Assembly: GCF_000422505.1 (NCBI RefSeq)
Contig: NZ_AULX01000024.1
Span: 82,517 to 146,516, forward strand
Length of the DNA stretch: 64,000 bases
Source: Paenibacillus pinihumi DSM 23905 = JCM 16419
GTDB lineage: Bacteria; Bacillota; Bacilli; Paenibacillales; Paenibacillaceae
Direction: 5' to 3'
The notes beneath the pieces were generated by a model. It was not told the origin of the DNA. It ran no database searches and saw only the letters and a program-made list of their open reading frames with translations. Below, piece by piece: positions 25,573 to 34,852 of this stretch (its first letter is position 1; every line of letters begins with the position of its first letter). A program made the position numbers and the translations under genes.

Positions 25573-26274
25573 GTGAAGCCAAGTGGTAAAAGTGAACAGG
25601 AGGTCTACCAAATTGATGCCGTCCGCAAGGATGTCCTGCAAAAGGGGCGTTTTCTGATTTGCACGGCAGACCGTGAGGAGCCGCTGCTCTCTGTTCACGA
25701 AGATGTGCTGGTCCAGTACCGCTTGATGAAGGGGCGCACGCTTACTGAGGCTGAGCTCGAAGAAGTTGGACGGGGGGACCAGAAGCAGAGCGCCTACGCG
25801 CTGGCAATTGCCTATCTGGGCACCAAGCCGCGTACACGCAAGGAAATTGAGCGTTATTTGAATCGCAAGCAGCTCGAGCCGGAGCTGATTGAGCAGGTTG
25901 CCGACCGGCTGGAGGCGGAGAAGACGATTGATGACGGGGAATATGCCCGGAGGTATGCAAGTCAGCGCTTGCGCAACAATGCGAAGGGCAGGCTGGCGAT
26001 CAAGCAGGAGCTGCAGCAGCGGGGTGTTTCGAAGGCAGCTGCGTCCCAGGCTGTCTCTGAGCTTGATGAGGAGACGGAGCTGGCAGCGGCGGTCAGAGCC
26101 GCCAGCAGAAAATGGGGGTTTCTTAAGGGAGAATTCCGTGACAGGAAGAGGAAACTGGCGATGTTTCTCATGCGCAAAGGATACCCGTCCGGGGTCGTCA
26201 GAGAAGCCGTTAAGGCAGCTGCAACAGAGCCGCTGAACGAGGAAGACGAATATGAAGAGGAATGGACGGATTAA
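25573..26274 (+). CDS. recX: Recombination regulator RecX
   Basis: RecX binds RecA filaments and modulates their growth. The 233-residue protein, from GTG 25573, has the family's three-helix repeats: SAYALAIAYLGTKPRTRKEI, ELIEQVADRLEAEKTIDDGEYARRYASQR and RLAIKQELQQRGVSKAA, followed by a charged tail with an acidic end (EEDEYEEEWTD). AAGGAG at 25558-25563 is 9 bases from GTG 25573 but directly abuts the ATG at 25564, so the GTG is preferred. It follows recA as in many bacteria. Confidence 0.88.
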   Translation: MKPSGKSEQEVYQIDAVRKDVLQKGRFLICTADREEPLLSVHEDVLVQYRLMKGRTLTEAELEEVGRGDQKQSAYALAIAYLGTKPRTRKEIERYLNRKQLEPELIEQVADRLEAEKTIDDGEYARRYASQRLRNNAKGRLAIKQELQQRGVSKAAASQAVSELDEETELAAAVRAASRKWGFLKGEFRDRKRKLAMFLMRKGYPSGVVREAVKAAATEPLNEEDEYEEEWTD

Positions 26275-26624
26275 GTGAAAGCCTGTGCTGCGGAAGCATA
26301 GTACGGAATCTGAAACGGATCATCAGGACAATAGGCTTATTGTTTCCCGGCTGCATAGAATTTGCATTTGCACCATTCTTTAGAGCGATACGGGGCAAAT
26401 CCCCGTCTGAAGTCGGGGTAATGCTTGACAATTGAATTTATCAAAAGATAAAATAAGCTTGTATTCCTTTCTAATTTAAATCAGTTTTCCTTCCAAAAAT
26501 TGATTTGAATGGATTATTTCGTCAATACCTTATGTATGTCGATGAACGGTGTGAACACCGGCTTTGAAAACCCAATAACATCCCAAGCGTTTGCCTTGGT
26601 GAATGCAACGAGGAGGTGAGAAAG
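26275..26624. other. 350-base region between recX and rny
   Basis: No gene is supported. It holds ACGGGG/CCCCGT stem elements near 26390-26406, the rny promoter at 26425-26454, an AAATCA...TGATTT stem near 26476-26507, a perfect CGGTGT/ACACCG hairpin near 26547-26562, and AGGAGGTG at 26611-26618 as ribosome site. The leader of about 160 bases could be a site for post-transcriptional control. Confidence 0.55.
26425..26454 (+). promoter_or_regulatory. Promoter of rny
   Basis: A perfect -35 TTGACA (26425-26430) and TAAAAT (26449-26454) with 18-base spacing. It leaves a leader of about 160 bases before the rny ATG. Confidence 0.75.
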
Positions 26625-28169
26625 ATGGGGGATATCTTGATCACGATCGTTCTCGTTGTTGGCGCAATATTCTTAGGGGTTGCGATTGGTTATTTTATTC
26701 GAAAGTCAATTGCCGAGGCCAAGATTTCAAGCGCTGAGCAAGCTGCTGTTCAAATCGTTGAAAATGCGAAGAAGGAAGCGGAAGCGCAAAAGAAAGAAAC
26801 GGTACTTGAGGCAAAAGACGAGGTCCACAAACTCCGGTCCGAAGCTGAAAAAGACATTCGTGAGCGTCGTAATGAAATACAACGTTTAGAAAGACGTCTG
26901 TTGCAGAAAGAGGAGTCGCTGGATAAGAAGATAGAAGCGCTGGAACGCAAGGAAGAACAAGTTGCCAACAAAGAGAAACGAATCGAGGAAACCCAAGATC
27001 AGATTGACTCGATTTACAAGCAGCAAATTTCTGAATTAGAGCGTATTTCCAGCCTCACAATGGAGGATGCCAAACAGTTAATCCTGACGAATGTGGAGCA
27101 GGAAGTGCGGCATGAAACAGCGCAATTGATCAAGGAAATTGAGCAGCAGGCCAAAGAGGAAGCTGACAAGAAGGCACGCGACATTATCTCGTTGGCCATT
27201 CAGCGTTGTGCAGCTGATCATGTTGCAGAGACGACTGTCTCCGTCGTTTCTCTGCCGAATGAGGAAATGAAGGGCCGGATTATCGGCCGTGAAGGACGCA
27301 ACATCCGAGCACTGGAAACATTGACCGGTATCGATCTGATTATTGACGATACACCGGAAGCGGTCATTTTGTCTGGCTTCGACCCGATCCGCCGTGAAAT
27401 TGCCCGTACTTCATTGGAGAAGCTGGTTGCTGACGGTCGGATTCATCCGGCCCGTATCGAAGAGATGGTGGAGAAATCCCGCAGAGAAGTGGACGAGCGT
27501 ATCCGTGAATACGGTGAGCAGGCTACCTTTGAAGTTGGTGTACATGGACTCCATCCGGATCTTATCAAGATTCTGGGTCGTCTGAAGTACCGTACAAGCT
27601 ATGGCCAGAATGTTCTGAAGCACTCCATGGAGGTTGCTTACTTGACAGGCCTCATGGCTGCAGAGCTGGGTGAGGACATTACGCTAGCCAGACGTGCAGG
27701 ATTGTTGCATGATATCGGCAAAGCGCTGGACCATGAGGTTGAGGGCTCTCACGTTGAGATTGGCGTGGAGCTCGCGAAGAAGTATAAGGAACATCCGGTT
27801 GTTATCAATAGTATTGCTTCCCACCATGGTGATTGTGAAGCCACCTCCGTTATTGCAATGTTGGTTGGCGCGGCTGACGCCTTGTCCGCTGCTCGTCCCG
27901 GGGCAAGAAGAGAGACACTGGAGACGTACATCAAACGTCTGGAGAAGCTGGAAGAAATTTCGGAATCGTTTGAAGGTGTGGAAAAATCCTATGCGATTCA
28001 AGCAGGCCGCGAGGTTCGCGTAATGGTTCAGCCAGAAAAAATTGATGATACGGAAGCCTTCCGTTTGGCTCGCGACATTACGAAGAAAATCGAAGGCGAG
28101 CTTGATTATCCGGGTCATATCAAAGTGACGGTCATCCGGGAAACCAGGGCTGTTGAATACGCCAAATAA
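26625..28169 (+). CDS. rny: Ribonuclease Y
   Basis: RNase Y is a membrane-anchored endoribonuclease that initiates mRNA decay in Firmicutes. The 514 residues contain an N-terminal membrane helix ([21 protein letters not shown]), a long Glu/Lys/Gln coiled coil (about 35-195), a KH domain with [17 protein letters not shown], and an HD domain with [18 protein letters not shown]. The ATG at 26625 has AGGAGGTG 6 bases upstream; a GTG nine bases earlier is inside the ribosome site. rny-ymdB-spoVS is the conserved B. subtilis order. Confidence 0.97.
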   Translation: MGDILITIVLVVGAIFLGVAIGYFIRKSIAEAKISSAEQAAVQIVENAKKEAEAQKKETVLEAKDEVHKLRSEAEKDIRERRNEIQRLERRLLQKEESLDKKIEALERKEEQVANKEKRIEETQDQIDSIYKQQISELERISSLTMEDAKQLILTNVEQEVRHETAQLIKEIEQQAKEEADKKARDIISLAIQRCAADHVAETTVSVVSLPNEEMKGRIIGREGRNIRALETLTGIDLIIDDTPEAVILSGFDPIRREIARTSLEKLVADGRIHPARIEEMVEKSRREVDERIREYGEQATFEVGVHGLHPDLIKILGRLKYRTSYGQNVLKHSMEVAYLTGLMAAELGEDITLARRAGLLHDIGKALDHEVEGSHVEIGVELAKKYKEHPVVINSIASHHGDCEATSVIAMLVGAADALSAARPGARRETLETYIKRLEKLEEISESFEGVEKSYAIQAGREVRVMVQPEKIDDTEAFRLARDITKKIEGELDYPGHIKVTVIRETRAVEYAK

Positions 28170-28317
28170 TGAACATCTGACAGGTTGTTTGACTGTCTTT
28201 TCAACAAGATACAGAATGTACGAGCTGCTGTCGCTAACGCGGCGGCAGCCACAATCTAACAAAGAGATATAAGCAACGGATGCAGCATGAACAACTATAC
28301 AACTTATATTTCTTGAG

Positions 28318-28350
28318 AAAGTGGCTGATCATCAGCCACTTTTTAAATTT
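28318..28350 (+). terminator. Terminator after rny
   Basis: A perfect palindromic stem (AAAGTGGCTGA at 28318-28328 with TCAGCCACTTT from 28332) and a T-rich tail. Confidence 0.8.
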
Positions 28351-28421
28351 TTAGCCGAAATTGCTGAAGCATGCTGCATACCAGCATACCGTGAAGGTAC
28401 AGAGTAGAAAGAAGGTACGGA

Positions 28422-29216
28422 ATGAAGGTTTTGTTTATCGGAGATATTGTTGGCAATGCAGGCAGGAATGCATTAAAGAAAGTGCTTCCTGCTTTGAAAT
28501 CCAAGTATAACCCTGACATTATTATTGCCAACGGTGAGAATGCTGCAGGGGGCCGCGGAATTACGGGCGCCATTGCCAGAGATTTTTTTAGCTGGGGCGT
28601 TCATGGCATTACAATGGGTAATCATACATGGGATAACAAGGATATATTCGAATGGATTGATGATGAGCCGAGGCTGATTCGTCCTGCTAATTACGCGCCG
28701 GAGGCGCCTGGCCTTGGGTACACCATCATTAAGGCAAATGGCAAGGAGCTTGGTCTGGTCAACTTGCAGGGCCGTGTATTTTTGCCTCCGATCGACTGTC
28801 CGTTCCGCAAAGCGGATGAAATTTTGGATCAGTTGAAGACGAAGACCAAACATATTCTTGTCGATTTTCATGCGGAGGCTACCTCGGAGAAGATTGCCAT
28901 GGGATGGTATCTGGATGGCAGAGCGTCCATCGTCGTTGGTACACATACGCATGTTCAGACGAATGATGATACGATTTTGCCGCAGGGTACTGCATATTTG
29001 ACGGATGTGGGCATGGTGGGCTCCCGTGAGGGTGTGCTCGGTATGGAGCGCCAAGCGGTTGAGTACAAGTTTTTAACCCAGATGCCAAGCCGTTTCGTTG
29101 CGGATGAGGGCCACTGGCACTTCCATGCGGTATTGGCCGATCTGGATGACGCGACAGGCAGAGCCAAAGCTTTCAGCAAGATCAGATGGGTGGAAGAAGA
29201 TTTGCTGATGCTCTAG
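28422..29216 (+). CDS. ymdB: YmdB family metallophosphoesterase
   Basis: YmdB is a cyclic-nucleotide phosphodiesterase that affects biofilm and nanotube formation in B. subtilis. The 264-residue protein has metal-binding motifs FIGDIVGNAGRNAL (N-terminus), IIANGENAAGG, TMGNHTWDNKDI and VVGTHTHVQTNDD, typical of the TIGR00282 family. GTACGG with no strong ribosome site precedes the ATG, but the N-terminus MKVLFIGDIVG is characteristic. It sits between rny and spoVS as in Bacillus. Confidence 0.95.
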   Translation: MKVLFIGDIVGNAGRNALKKVLPALKSKYNPDIIIANGENAAGGRGITGAIARDFFSWGVHGITMGNHTWDNKDIFEWIDDEPRLIRPANYAPEAPGLGYTIIKANGKELGLVNLQGRVFLPPIDCPFRKADEILDQLKTKTKHILVDFHAEATSEKIAMGWYLDGRASIVVGTHTHVQTNDDTILPQGTAYLTDVGMVGSREGVLGMERQAVEYKFLTQMPSRFVADEGHWHFHAVLADLDDATGRAKAFSKIRWVEEDLLML

Positions 29217-29240
29217 TCTATATGGGCACTGAATATACTC

Positions 29241-29280
29241 GTCCGTTTCCTGGGCTATGCCACGGGAGACGGACTTTTTT
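29241..29280 (+). terminator. Terminator after ymdB
   Basis: GTCCGTTTCC (29241-29250) pairs with GGAGACGGAC (29265-29274) with one G-T wobble, then TTTTTT. Confidence 0.8.
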
Positions 29281-29351
29281 AGTACTAGCCGGATATTGAT
29301 CTCTGAATCGTCCAAAAATTCAGAACAGTTTGAAAGGTTCGCCGTGAAAAG

Positions 29352-29378
29352 AAGGAATTTTTCCTCCTCTCTCGAATA
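29352..29378 (+). promoter_or_regulatory. Sigma-H promoter of spoVS
   Basis: AAGGAATTT (29352-29360) and CGAATA (29373-29378) match the sigma-H -35 (AGGAATT) and -10 (GAAT) with the normal gap. spoVS is sigma-H dependent in B. subtilis, which fits. Confidence 0.7.
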
Positions 29379-29425
29379 GAAATAAGTAGTGGAATTCATC
29401 CATCATTCCCGAGGAGGTACTTTTC

Positions 29426-29686
29426 ATGGAAGTATTAAAAGTTTCAGCAAAGTCCAATCCAAATTCTGTTGCTGGTGCGCTGGCTGGCGTATTACGTGAA
29501 CGCGGCGCTGCTGAATTGCAGGCAATCGGGGCTGGTGCATTGAATCAAGCAATTAAAGCGGTAGCTATTGCCCGGGGATTTGTGGCTCCAAGCGGAGTGG
29601 ACCTGATTTGTGTCCCTGCGTTTACGGACATTGTGATCGACGGGGAAGACCGTACCGCAATCAAGCTGATTGTCGAGCCGCGATAG
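29426..29686 (+). CDS. spoVS: Stage V sporulation protein S
   Basis: SpoVS is a small Alba-like protein needed for late sporulation and spore coat assembly. The 86 residues are nearly invariant in Bacillales: MEVLKVSAKSNPNSVAGALA, RGFVAPSGVDLICVPAFTDI and the end GEDRTAIKLIVEPR. GAGGAGG stands 8-10 bases upstream of the ATG. The gene has a clear sigma-H promoter and its own terminator, so it is a single transcript. Confidence 0.98.
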   Translation: MEVLKVSAKSNPNSVAGALAGVLRERGAAELQAIGAGALNQAIKAVAIARGFVAPSGVDLICVPAFTDIVIDGEDRTAIKLIVEPR

Positions 29687-29805
29687 AGTTGGTAGATCGG
29701 CTTGCTATGCATGCAAACATAAAATTGATCATGATAGAGGCTTATATTTCTGTGCGCGGGCGAAGTCGTGACTATGACGGCTGCAATCGTTATGCAGGGG
29801 ATGCG

Positions 29806-29838
29806 AACCTGTTTACATTTCCGTAGGCAGGTTTTTTT
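29806..29838 (+). terminator. Terminator after spoVS
   Basis: AACCTG (29806-29811) pairs with CAGGTT (29828-29833), with a T run to 29838. Confidence 0.7.
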
Positions 29839-29918
29839 GTGTGGTTTGAATGTGCTGGAAGATAGGATTCTCCTGCCTGAAGCGAGGTGTATTCATTTCA
29901 TGTATGAGGAGGATTTAA

Positions 29919-30866
29919 ATGAAACCTTACCCGCTGGTTGATTTTCATTGTGATGTGCTCAGCAAGCTTCTGGAGGACGAGAGCCTGTCCTTTAACAATG
30001 ACCCGGCCGGAAAGCTGGATGTTACCTATGAGCGCCTGACGCAGGCAGGGGCGCTTATTCAGGCTTTTGCGATCTACATACCGGAGCGGATGGAGCGCGG
30101 TCTGCGTCCTGTGCTGCGCAGTGTCGATCTGTTCTACCGCTGTATTCTTTCGCATCCTGAAATCAAGTTGATTCGCAGTCCTCAAGATGTGCAGGAGATA
30201 GGGCAATCGGGAAAACTCGGAGCATTGCTCACACTGGAAGGGCTGGACGGTCTGCAGGAAGACTTCAGCGCGCTTCGGATACTATTCCATCTTGGTGTCC
30301 GTTCGGTAGGGCTAACCTGGAATCATGCAAACTGGGCAGCTGACGGAGTTATGGAGCCGCGGCAGGGCGGATTGACCGCCAAAGGACGCCGGCTCATCAG
30401 GCTGTGCAACGAGCTTGGGATGCTGCTTGATGTTTCTCATTTGACGGATAAAGGGTTCTGGGAACTTGCAGATTTGAGTACAAAGCCGTTTATCGCCTCG
30501 CACTCCAATTCCCGGTCCATATGCGACCATCCCCGCAATCTGACAGATGAACAGATCAGGGCGATTATTGCCGTGGACGGAAGGATCGGAATTACATTTG
30601 TGCCGTGGTTTGTGAAAAAGTCAGGGGAGGCCGTGGTGTCAGATGTCATCTCTCATATTGAAAAAGTATGTGAACTGGGAGGTGTGTCCAATCTGATGTT
30701 GGGCTCGGATTATGACGGCATCGATTCCCATATTGCCGGACTGGCCCATCCGGGGGAGACGCCAAGACTTGCTGAAGCGCTTCAACCCTACTACACGAAT
30801 GAACAGATTGCCGGATTTTTCGGGGAAAACGCGCTGCAATTTCTGAAAGACAATCTGCCCGGATAG
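29919..30866 (+). CDS. Membrane dipeptidase (M19, renal dipeptidase type)
   Basis: Zinc dipeptidases of this family cut dipeptides, often with a D-residue. The 315-residue protein has the N-terminal HxD metal motif VDFHCDVLSKLL, GALLTLEGLDGL with a metal-bridging Glu, LLDVSHLTDKGFWE, PFIASHSNSRSICDHPRNLTD and SDYDGIDSH. A GAGGAGG precedes the ATG. The position between spoVS and a 2-oxoacid oxidoreductase is where B. subtilis has tdh-kbl. Despite the family name no signal peptide is visible, so it is likely cytoplasmic. Confidence 0.92.
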   Translation: MKPYPLVDFHCDVLSKLLEDESLSFNNDPAGKLDVTYERLTQAGALIQAFAIYIPERMERGLRPVLRSVDLFYRCILSHPEIKLIRSPQDVQEIGQSGKLGALLTLEGLDGLQEDFSALRILFHLGVRSVGLTWNHANWAADGVMEPRQGGLTAKGRRLIRLCNELGMLLDVSHLTDKGFWELADLSTKPFIASHSNSRSICDHPRNLTDEQIRAIIAVDGRIGITFVPWFVKKSGEAVVSDVISHIEKVCELGGVSNLMLGSDYDGIDSHIAGLAHPGETPRLAEALQPYYTNEQIAGFFGENALQFLKDNLPG

Positions 30867-31229
30867 ACTTTTAGGCATCAATCTGTTTGCAGAATCAATT
30901 TCATCTAAAAGTTCTATACGAAATACGCTGAAAAGCCTTGCATTTTACTGGAAGGGGACATAAAATTTTATGTGACCATTAAGAAGTGTGATTTATTCAA
31001 AACGCGAACTTTATTTGGAAAGAAAACCGGCAGGCATCACATCCGGCACTCATTCAGTTATGCAGTTATGGTTTTGTTGGAAAAATGGGCTGCAGCGTGG
31101 TGTGGAGAGAGGTCAAGTTGATAGAGGCTGGCAGGAAATACGATCATGACTATGAGAGTAAAACGCCGCATCTGAAATTATGAAGCAAAATTACCAGTGA
31201 ATGTTGACCAAAAAGAGGAGTTGGGCATT
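30867..31229. other. 363-base region before korA
   Basis: No gene is supported. It contains a perfect 16-base palindrome ACATAAAATTTTATGT at 30958-30973. An upstream GTG at 31197 is in frame with korA, but AGAGGAG at 31214-31220 points to TTG 31230. No convincing terminator for the dipeptidase gene was found. Confidence 0.5.
30958..30973. repeat. 16-base perfect palindrome upstream of korA
   Basis: ACATAAAATTTTATGT lies 257 bases before korA and 92 bases after the dipeptidase stop. It could be an operator; no regulator is assigned. Confidence 0.45.
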
Positions 31230-32978
31230 TTGATTAGTCAATTGTCTTGGAAGATTGGGGGACAACAAGGGGAGGGGGTTGAAAGTACCGACCGTATTTT
31301 TTCAACCGCGTTGAACCGGCTGGGCTATTATCTATATGGCTACCGTCACTTTTCCTCCCGTATTAAAGGCGGACATACGAACAATAAAATCCGGATTAGC
31401 ACGACCCCTCAAAGAGCGATATCCGATGATCTGGATATTCTGGTCGCTTTCGACCAGGAAAGCATCGATCTGAATGCCCATGAGCTTCGTTGCGGCGGTG
31501 TCGTAGTTGCGGATGCTAAGTTCAATCCCGCATTGCCGGAGGGCGTAAATGCAAGACTGTTCCCGGTTCCGATTACTTCGATTGCCGAGGAGCTTGGAAC
31601 TTCGCTTATGAAGAATATGGTTGCTTCCGGGGCATCCTGGGCCTTGCTGGGCTTGCCGCTGGAAGTATTCAATAAAGCGGTGGAAGAAGAATTCGGACGC
31701 AAAGGCCCTGCGATTGTAGAGAAAAACGTAGAGGCAGTCAAGCGCGGATCGGAATTCGTGCTGGAGCTGGCAGGAGGACCGCTTGAGGAATTCAGGCTGG
31801 AGGCGGCTGACGGTAAGCAAAAACTGTTCATGATCGGAAATGAAGCGATCGGCCTCGGCTGTGTTGCCGCAGGCTGCCGACTGATGTCGGCATACCCGAT
31901 TACTCCTGCTTCAGAAATTATGGAATATCTGATCAAGAAGCTGCCGAAATTTGGCGGTACCGTTGTACAAACGGAGGATGAAATTGCTGCTGCTACTATG
32001 GCAATCGGTGCTAACTATGCAGGTGTCCGTACAATGACCGCATCAGCCGGGCCGGGCTTGTCTCTGATGATGGAGGCGATTGGTCTGGCAGGCATGACCG
32101 AGACTCCGCTAGTTATCGTCGACACCCAGCGCGGCGGGCCGTCTACAGGACTGCCAACCAAACAGGAACAGTCCGACCTGAACGCTATGGTTTACGGGAC
32201 ACATGGTGAAATTCCGAAGGTTGTCATTGCACCGGCTACGATCGAGGACTGCTTCCATGATACCGTGGAAGCCTTCAACGTATCCGAACAATATCAGGTG
32301 CCGGTCATCGTCATGACGGACCTTCAGCTCTCGCTCGGCAAGCAGTCATGCGAACCGCTGGATTATGAATCGGTGAAGATTGAGCGCGGGAAGCTTGTCA
32401 AGGATGCTCCGGAGCTGGCTCCGAATGAGTTGTTCAAGCGCTATGAATTTACTGAGGATGGCGTATCGCCGCGTGTGCTGCCGGGTGAGAAGTATGGTCT
32501 GCATCACGTTACCGGTGTGGAGCATGATGAGACAGGACGCCCGTCAGAGAACTCTGTCAACCGCCAGAAGATGATGGATAAACGTCTGGGCAAACTCAAG
32601 GAACTATATATTCGCGATGCTATCCGAGCAGATGTGCCGCATGAGACACCAGATTTGCTCCTGATCGGCATGGGCTCGACCGGAGGTACGATTGAAGAGG
32701 CGAGACAGCGTCTGGAACAGGAGGGTGTAAAAACCGGCCATGTGACGATCCGCCAGATTCATCCGTTCCCGACAAGTCTGCTTGCTCCATATCTGGACAA
32801 GGCCAAGAAAGTGATTGTGATCGAAAATAACGCAACGGCCCAGCTTGCTTCACAAATTAAAATGAATGCAGGCTACGGGGAGAAAATTCATCATTTGCTC
32901 AAATATGACGGGAATCCGTTCCTGCCTTTGGAAGTCTACACTGCCTGCAAGGAGTTGAACGAAGATGGCTACATTTAA
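31230..32978 (+). CDS. korA: 2-oxoacid:acceptor oxidoreductase, fused gamma-alpha subunit
   Basis: KorA with KorB oxidatively decarboxylates a 2-oxo acid (2-oxoglutarate or pyruvate type) to acyl-CoA with ferredoxin as acceptor. The 582-residue protein begins with the gamma domain (MISQLSWKIGGQQGEGVEST, about 1-190), then the alpha domain (IGNEAIGLGCVAAGCRLMSAYPITPASEIMEYL, TMTASAGPGLSLMMEAIGLAGM). GAGGAG at 31215-31220 is 9 bases from TTG 31230. The end overlaps korB by 14 bases. The exact 2-oxo acid cannot be read from sequence. Confidence 0.93.
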   Translation: MISQLSWKIGGQQGEGVESTDRIFSTALNRLGYYLYGYRHFSSRIKGGHTNNKIRISTTPQRAISDDLDILVAFDQESIDLNAHELRCGGVVVADAKFNPALPEGVNARLFPVPITSIAEELGTSLMKNMVASGASWALLGLPLEVFNKAVEEEFGRKGPAIVEKNVEAVKRGSEFVLELAGGPLEEFRLEAADGKQKLFMIGNEAIGLGCVAAGCRLMSAYPITPASEIMEYLIKKLPKFGGTVVQTEDEIAAATMAIGANYAGVRTMTASAGPGLSLMMEAIGLAGMTETPLVIVDTQRGGPSTGLPTKQEQSDLNAMVYGTHGEIPKVVIAPATIEDCFHDTVEAFNVSEQYQVPVIVMTDLQLSLGKQSCEPLDYESVKIERGKLVKDAPELAPNELFKRYEFTEDGVSPRVLPGEKYGLHHVTGVEHDETGRPSENSVNRQKMMDKRLGKLKELYIRDAIRADVPHETPDLLLIGMGSTGGTIEEARQRLEQEGVKTGHVTIRQIHPFPTSLLAPYLDKAKKVIVIENNATAQLASQIKMNAGYGEKIHHLLKYDGNPFLPLEVYTACKELNEDGYI

Positions 32979-33831
32979 AGAATTCAGAAATAATGTCAAG
33001 CCGAACTGGTGCCCGGGCTGCGGAGATTTTTCCATTCAGGCGGCCATACAGCGGGCGGCAGCCAATGTAGGTCTGGAGCCGGAGAATCTGGCTGTTATCT
33101 CCGGTATCGGCTGCTCGGGACGGATTTCTGGCTATATTAACGCTTACGGACTTCACGGCATCCATGGCCGTGCACTGCCGATTGCGCAGGGTGTCAAGCT
33201 GGCGAACCGTGAACTGACTGTTATTGCCTCAGGCGGTGACGGCGACGGATTTGCCATCGGAATGGGACATACCGTACATGCCATCCGGCGTAACATTGAC
33301 ATTACGTATATAGTAATGGATAATCAGATTTATGGTCTGACAAAAGGCCAAACCTCGCCGCGAAGCGCAGAGGGCTTCAAGACCAAATCGACGCCGGAAG
33401 GCTCGATCGAATCTGTCCTCTCGCCGCTAGAGATTGCGCTCTCGGCAGGAGCGACCTTTGTAGCCCAATCGTTCTCCAGTGATTTAAAACAGCTTACGGC
33501 ACTGATTGAGGCGGGTCTTAACCATAAAGGCTTCTCGCTGATTAACGTTTTTAGTCCATGCGTTACCTTCAACAAGGTGAATACGTATGACTGGTTTAAG
33601 GAAAATGTCGTGAATCTGAGCCAGTTCCCGGACTATGATCCGTCTAACCGGATGCTGGCCATGAATAAGATTATGGAGACGAACGGACTGCTCACAGGAC
33701 TCATTTATCAAAATACCGAGCGCAAGCCTTACGAGGACCTGATAACCGGATTTAAGCCGGAGGGACTCGCCCAGCAGGATTTGAAACTGACCAGCGACGA
33801 GTTTGACAAGCTGCTGTCAGAATTCAAATAA
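32965..33831 (+). CDS. korB: 2-oxoacid:ferredoxin oxidoreductase, beta subunit
   Basis: The beta subunit binds thiamine diphosphate and one iron-sulphur cluster. The 288 residues carry cluster cysteines C16 and C19 (NWCPGCGDF), C50 (GIGCSGR) and C199 (FSPCVTF), the ThDP motif GDGDGF at 91-96 and DNQIYGLTKGQTSP at 119-132. It overlaps the end of korA by 14 bases, a sign of coupled translation. No separate delta ferredoxin subunit is seen, as in other two-subunit enzymes of this type. Confidence 0.95.
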   Translation: MATFKEFRNNVKPNWCPGCGDFSIQAAIQRAAANVGLEPENLAVISGIGCSGRISGYINAYGLHGIHGRALPIAQGVKLANRELTVIASGGDGDGFAIGMGHTVHAIRRNIDITYIVMDNQIYGLTKGQTSPRSAEGFKTKSTPEGSIESVLSPLEIALSAGATFVAQSFSSDLKQLTALIEAGLNHKGFSLINVFSPCVTFNKVNTYDWFKENVVNLSQFPDYDPSNRMLAMNKIMETNGLLTGLIYQNTERKPYEDLITGFKPEGLAQQDLKLTSDEFDKLLSEFK

Positions 33832-33853
33832 GGTCTTTTGTTCAGTCAAATTG

Positions 33854-33888
33854 AAGGTATACGGCTGTATAAGCCTGTATGCCTTTTT
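33854..33888 (+). terminator. Terminator after korB
   Basis: AAGGTATACGGCT pairs with AGCCTGTATGCCTT across a GTATA loop (one bulge), with TTTTT following. Confidence 0.7.
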
Positions 33889-33922
33889 CCGCGGACTGAA
33901 GCATCCTGCTTCAATTCCGCGG
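33889..33922 (+). repeat. Strong hairpin before pduL
   Basis: CCGCGGA...TCCGCGG arms with an inner TGAAGCA/TGCTTCA form a nearly complete palindrome. It has no T run, so it is not a classic terminator, and it follows the korB terminator directly. Confidence 0.55.
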
Positions 33923-33993
33923 CGCAACGCCTTTCTTGATTTACCCGACCCATACTGTGAAATTACTTAGAGACAAAAGGAGAAAAACAAGCA

Positions 33994-34563
33994 ATGAAAA
34001 CTGTACCTGTAGGTGTGTCAGCCCGTCATATTCATCTGTCCCAGGAGCATGTAGAGCAATTATTCGGTGCCGGATACCAATTGACAGAGATGAAGCCTCT
34101 ATCCCAGCCCGGACAATATGCCGCTAACGAAACCGTCGCTGTAGTCGGTTCCAAGGGCAGCTTCGGCAAGGTGCGTATTCTCGGACCTGCACGCAAGCAG
34201 ACCCAACTGGAGGTTTCCCGCACGGATGCATTCGCACTGGGTGTTAATCCTCCGGTTAGAGAATCCGGTTCGATTGCAGGAACACCAGGCATTACAATCC
34301 AGGGGCCAGCCGGTGAGGTTGTACTGGAAGAGGGTGTAATCGTAGCTGCGCGCCATATCCATTTCCATACTTCCGATGCCGAGAAATGGGGCATTGCTGA
34401 CAAGCAGCTTCTGCAAGTGAAGCTGGAAGGCGAGCGCGGATTGATTTTGGACAATGTAATTGCCCGTGTGTCTGCTGATTTTGCTCTGGATATGCATATT
34501 GATACCGACGAGGCTAACGCTGCAGGAGCGAAAACAGGAGATACGGCGATTATTCTGGACTAG
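33994..34563 (+). CDS. pduL: PduL-type phosphate acyltransferase
   Basis: PduL interconverts acyl-CoA (propionyl or acetyl) and acyl phosphate with a di-zinc site, unrelated to Pta. The 189-residue protein has both His-rich PduL motifs, GVSARHIHLSQEHVEQLFG and IVAARHIHFHTSDAEKWG, plus LGPARKQTQLEVSRTDAFAL. There is no N-terminal encapsulation extension, so it should be free in the cytoplasm rather than in a microcompartment. Downstream of korAB, it could turn the acyl-CoA product into acyl phosphate, but a terminator lies between them. Confidence 0.93.
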   Translation: MKTVPVGVSARHIHLSQEHVEQLFGAGYQLTEMKPLSQPGQYAANETVAVVGSKGSFGKVRILGPARKQTQLEVSRTDAFALGVNPPVRESGSIAGTPGITIQGPAGEVVLEEGVIVAARHIHFHTSDAEKWGIADKQLLQVKLEGERGLILDNVIARVSADFALDMHIDTDEANAAGAKTGDTAIILD

Positions 34564-34600
34564 CCTTTTCCAAAATATGAAGTCCGGATTGCATAGCAGC

Positions 34601-34645
34601 AAAAAACCATGCTTTGCCCTTTGCGGGATGAAGCATGGTTTTTTT
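34601..34645 (+). terminator. Terminator after pduL
   Basis: AACCATGCTT pairs perfectly with AAGCATGGTT (34631-34640), with flanking A run and T run to 34645; the A/T flanks make it able to work in both directions. Confidence 0.85.
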
Positions 34646-34852
34646 GTCATGCAGCCAATAAAAGTTTATTCATATTTCACTCAAATTGCTTTATTGCTAT
34701 AATGGATAAGATATGGGCATCTATGTTATAATTTTTTAATGAAATATGGAAACAATTTGTTGCCGCTGTGTGCGTGACAAAAGGCTCGTGCTTTTGTTCT
34801 GTCTTCAGTGGTAACGTTTACGCTTGAGGCTTAAAGGGGATGTGTTATTGAC

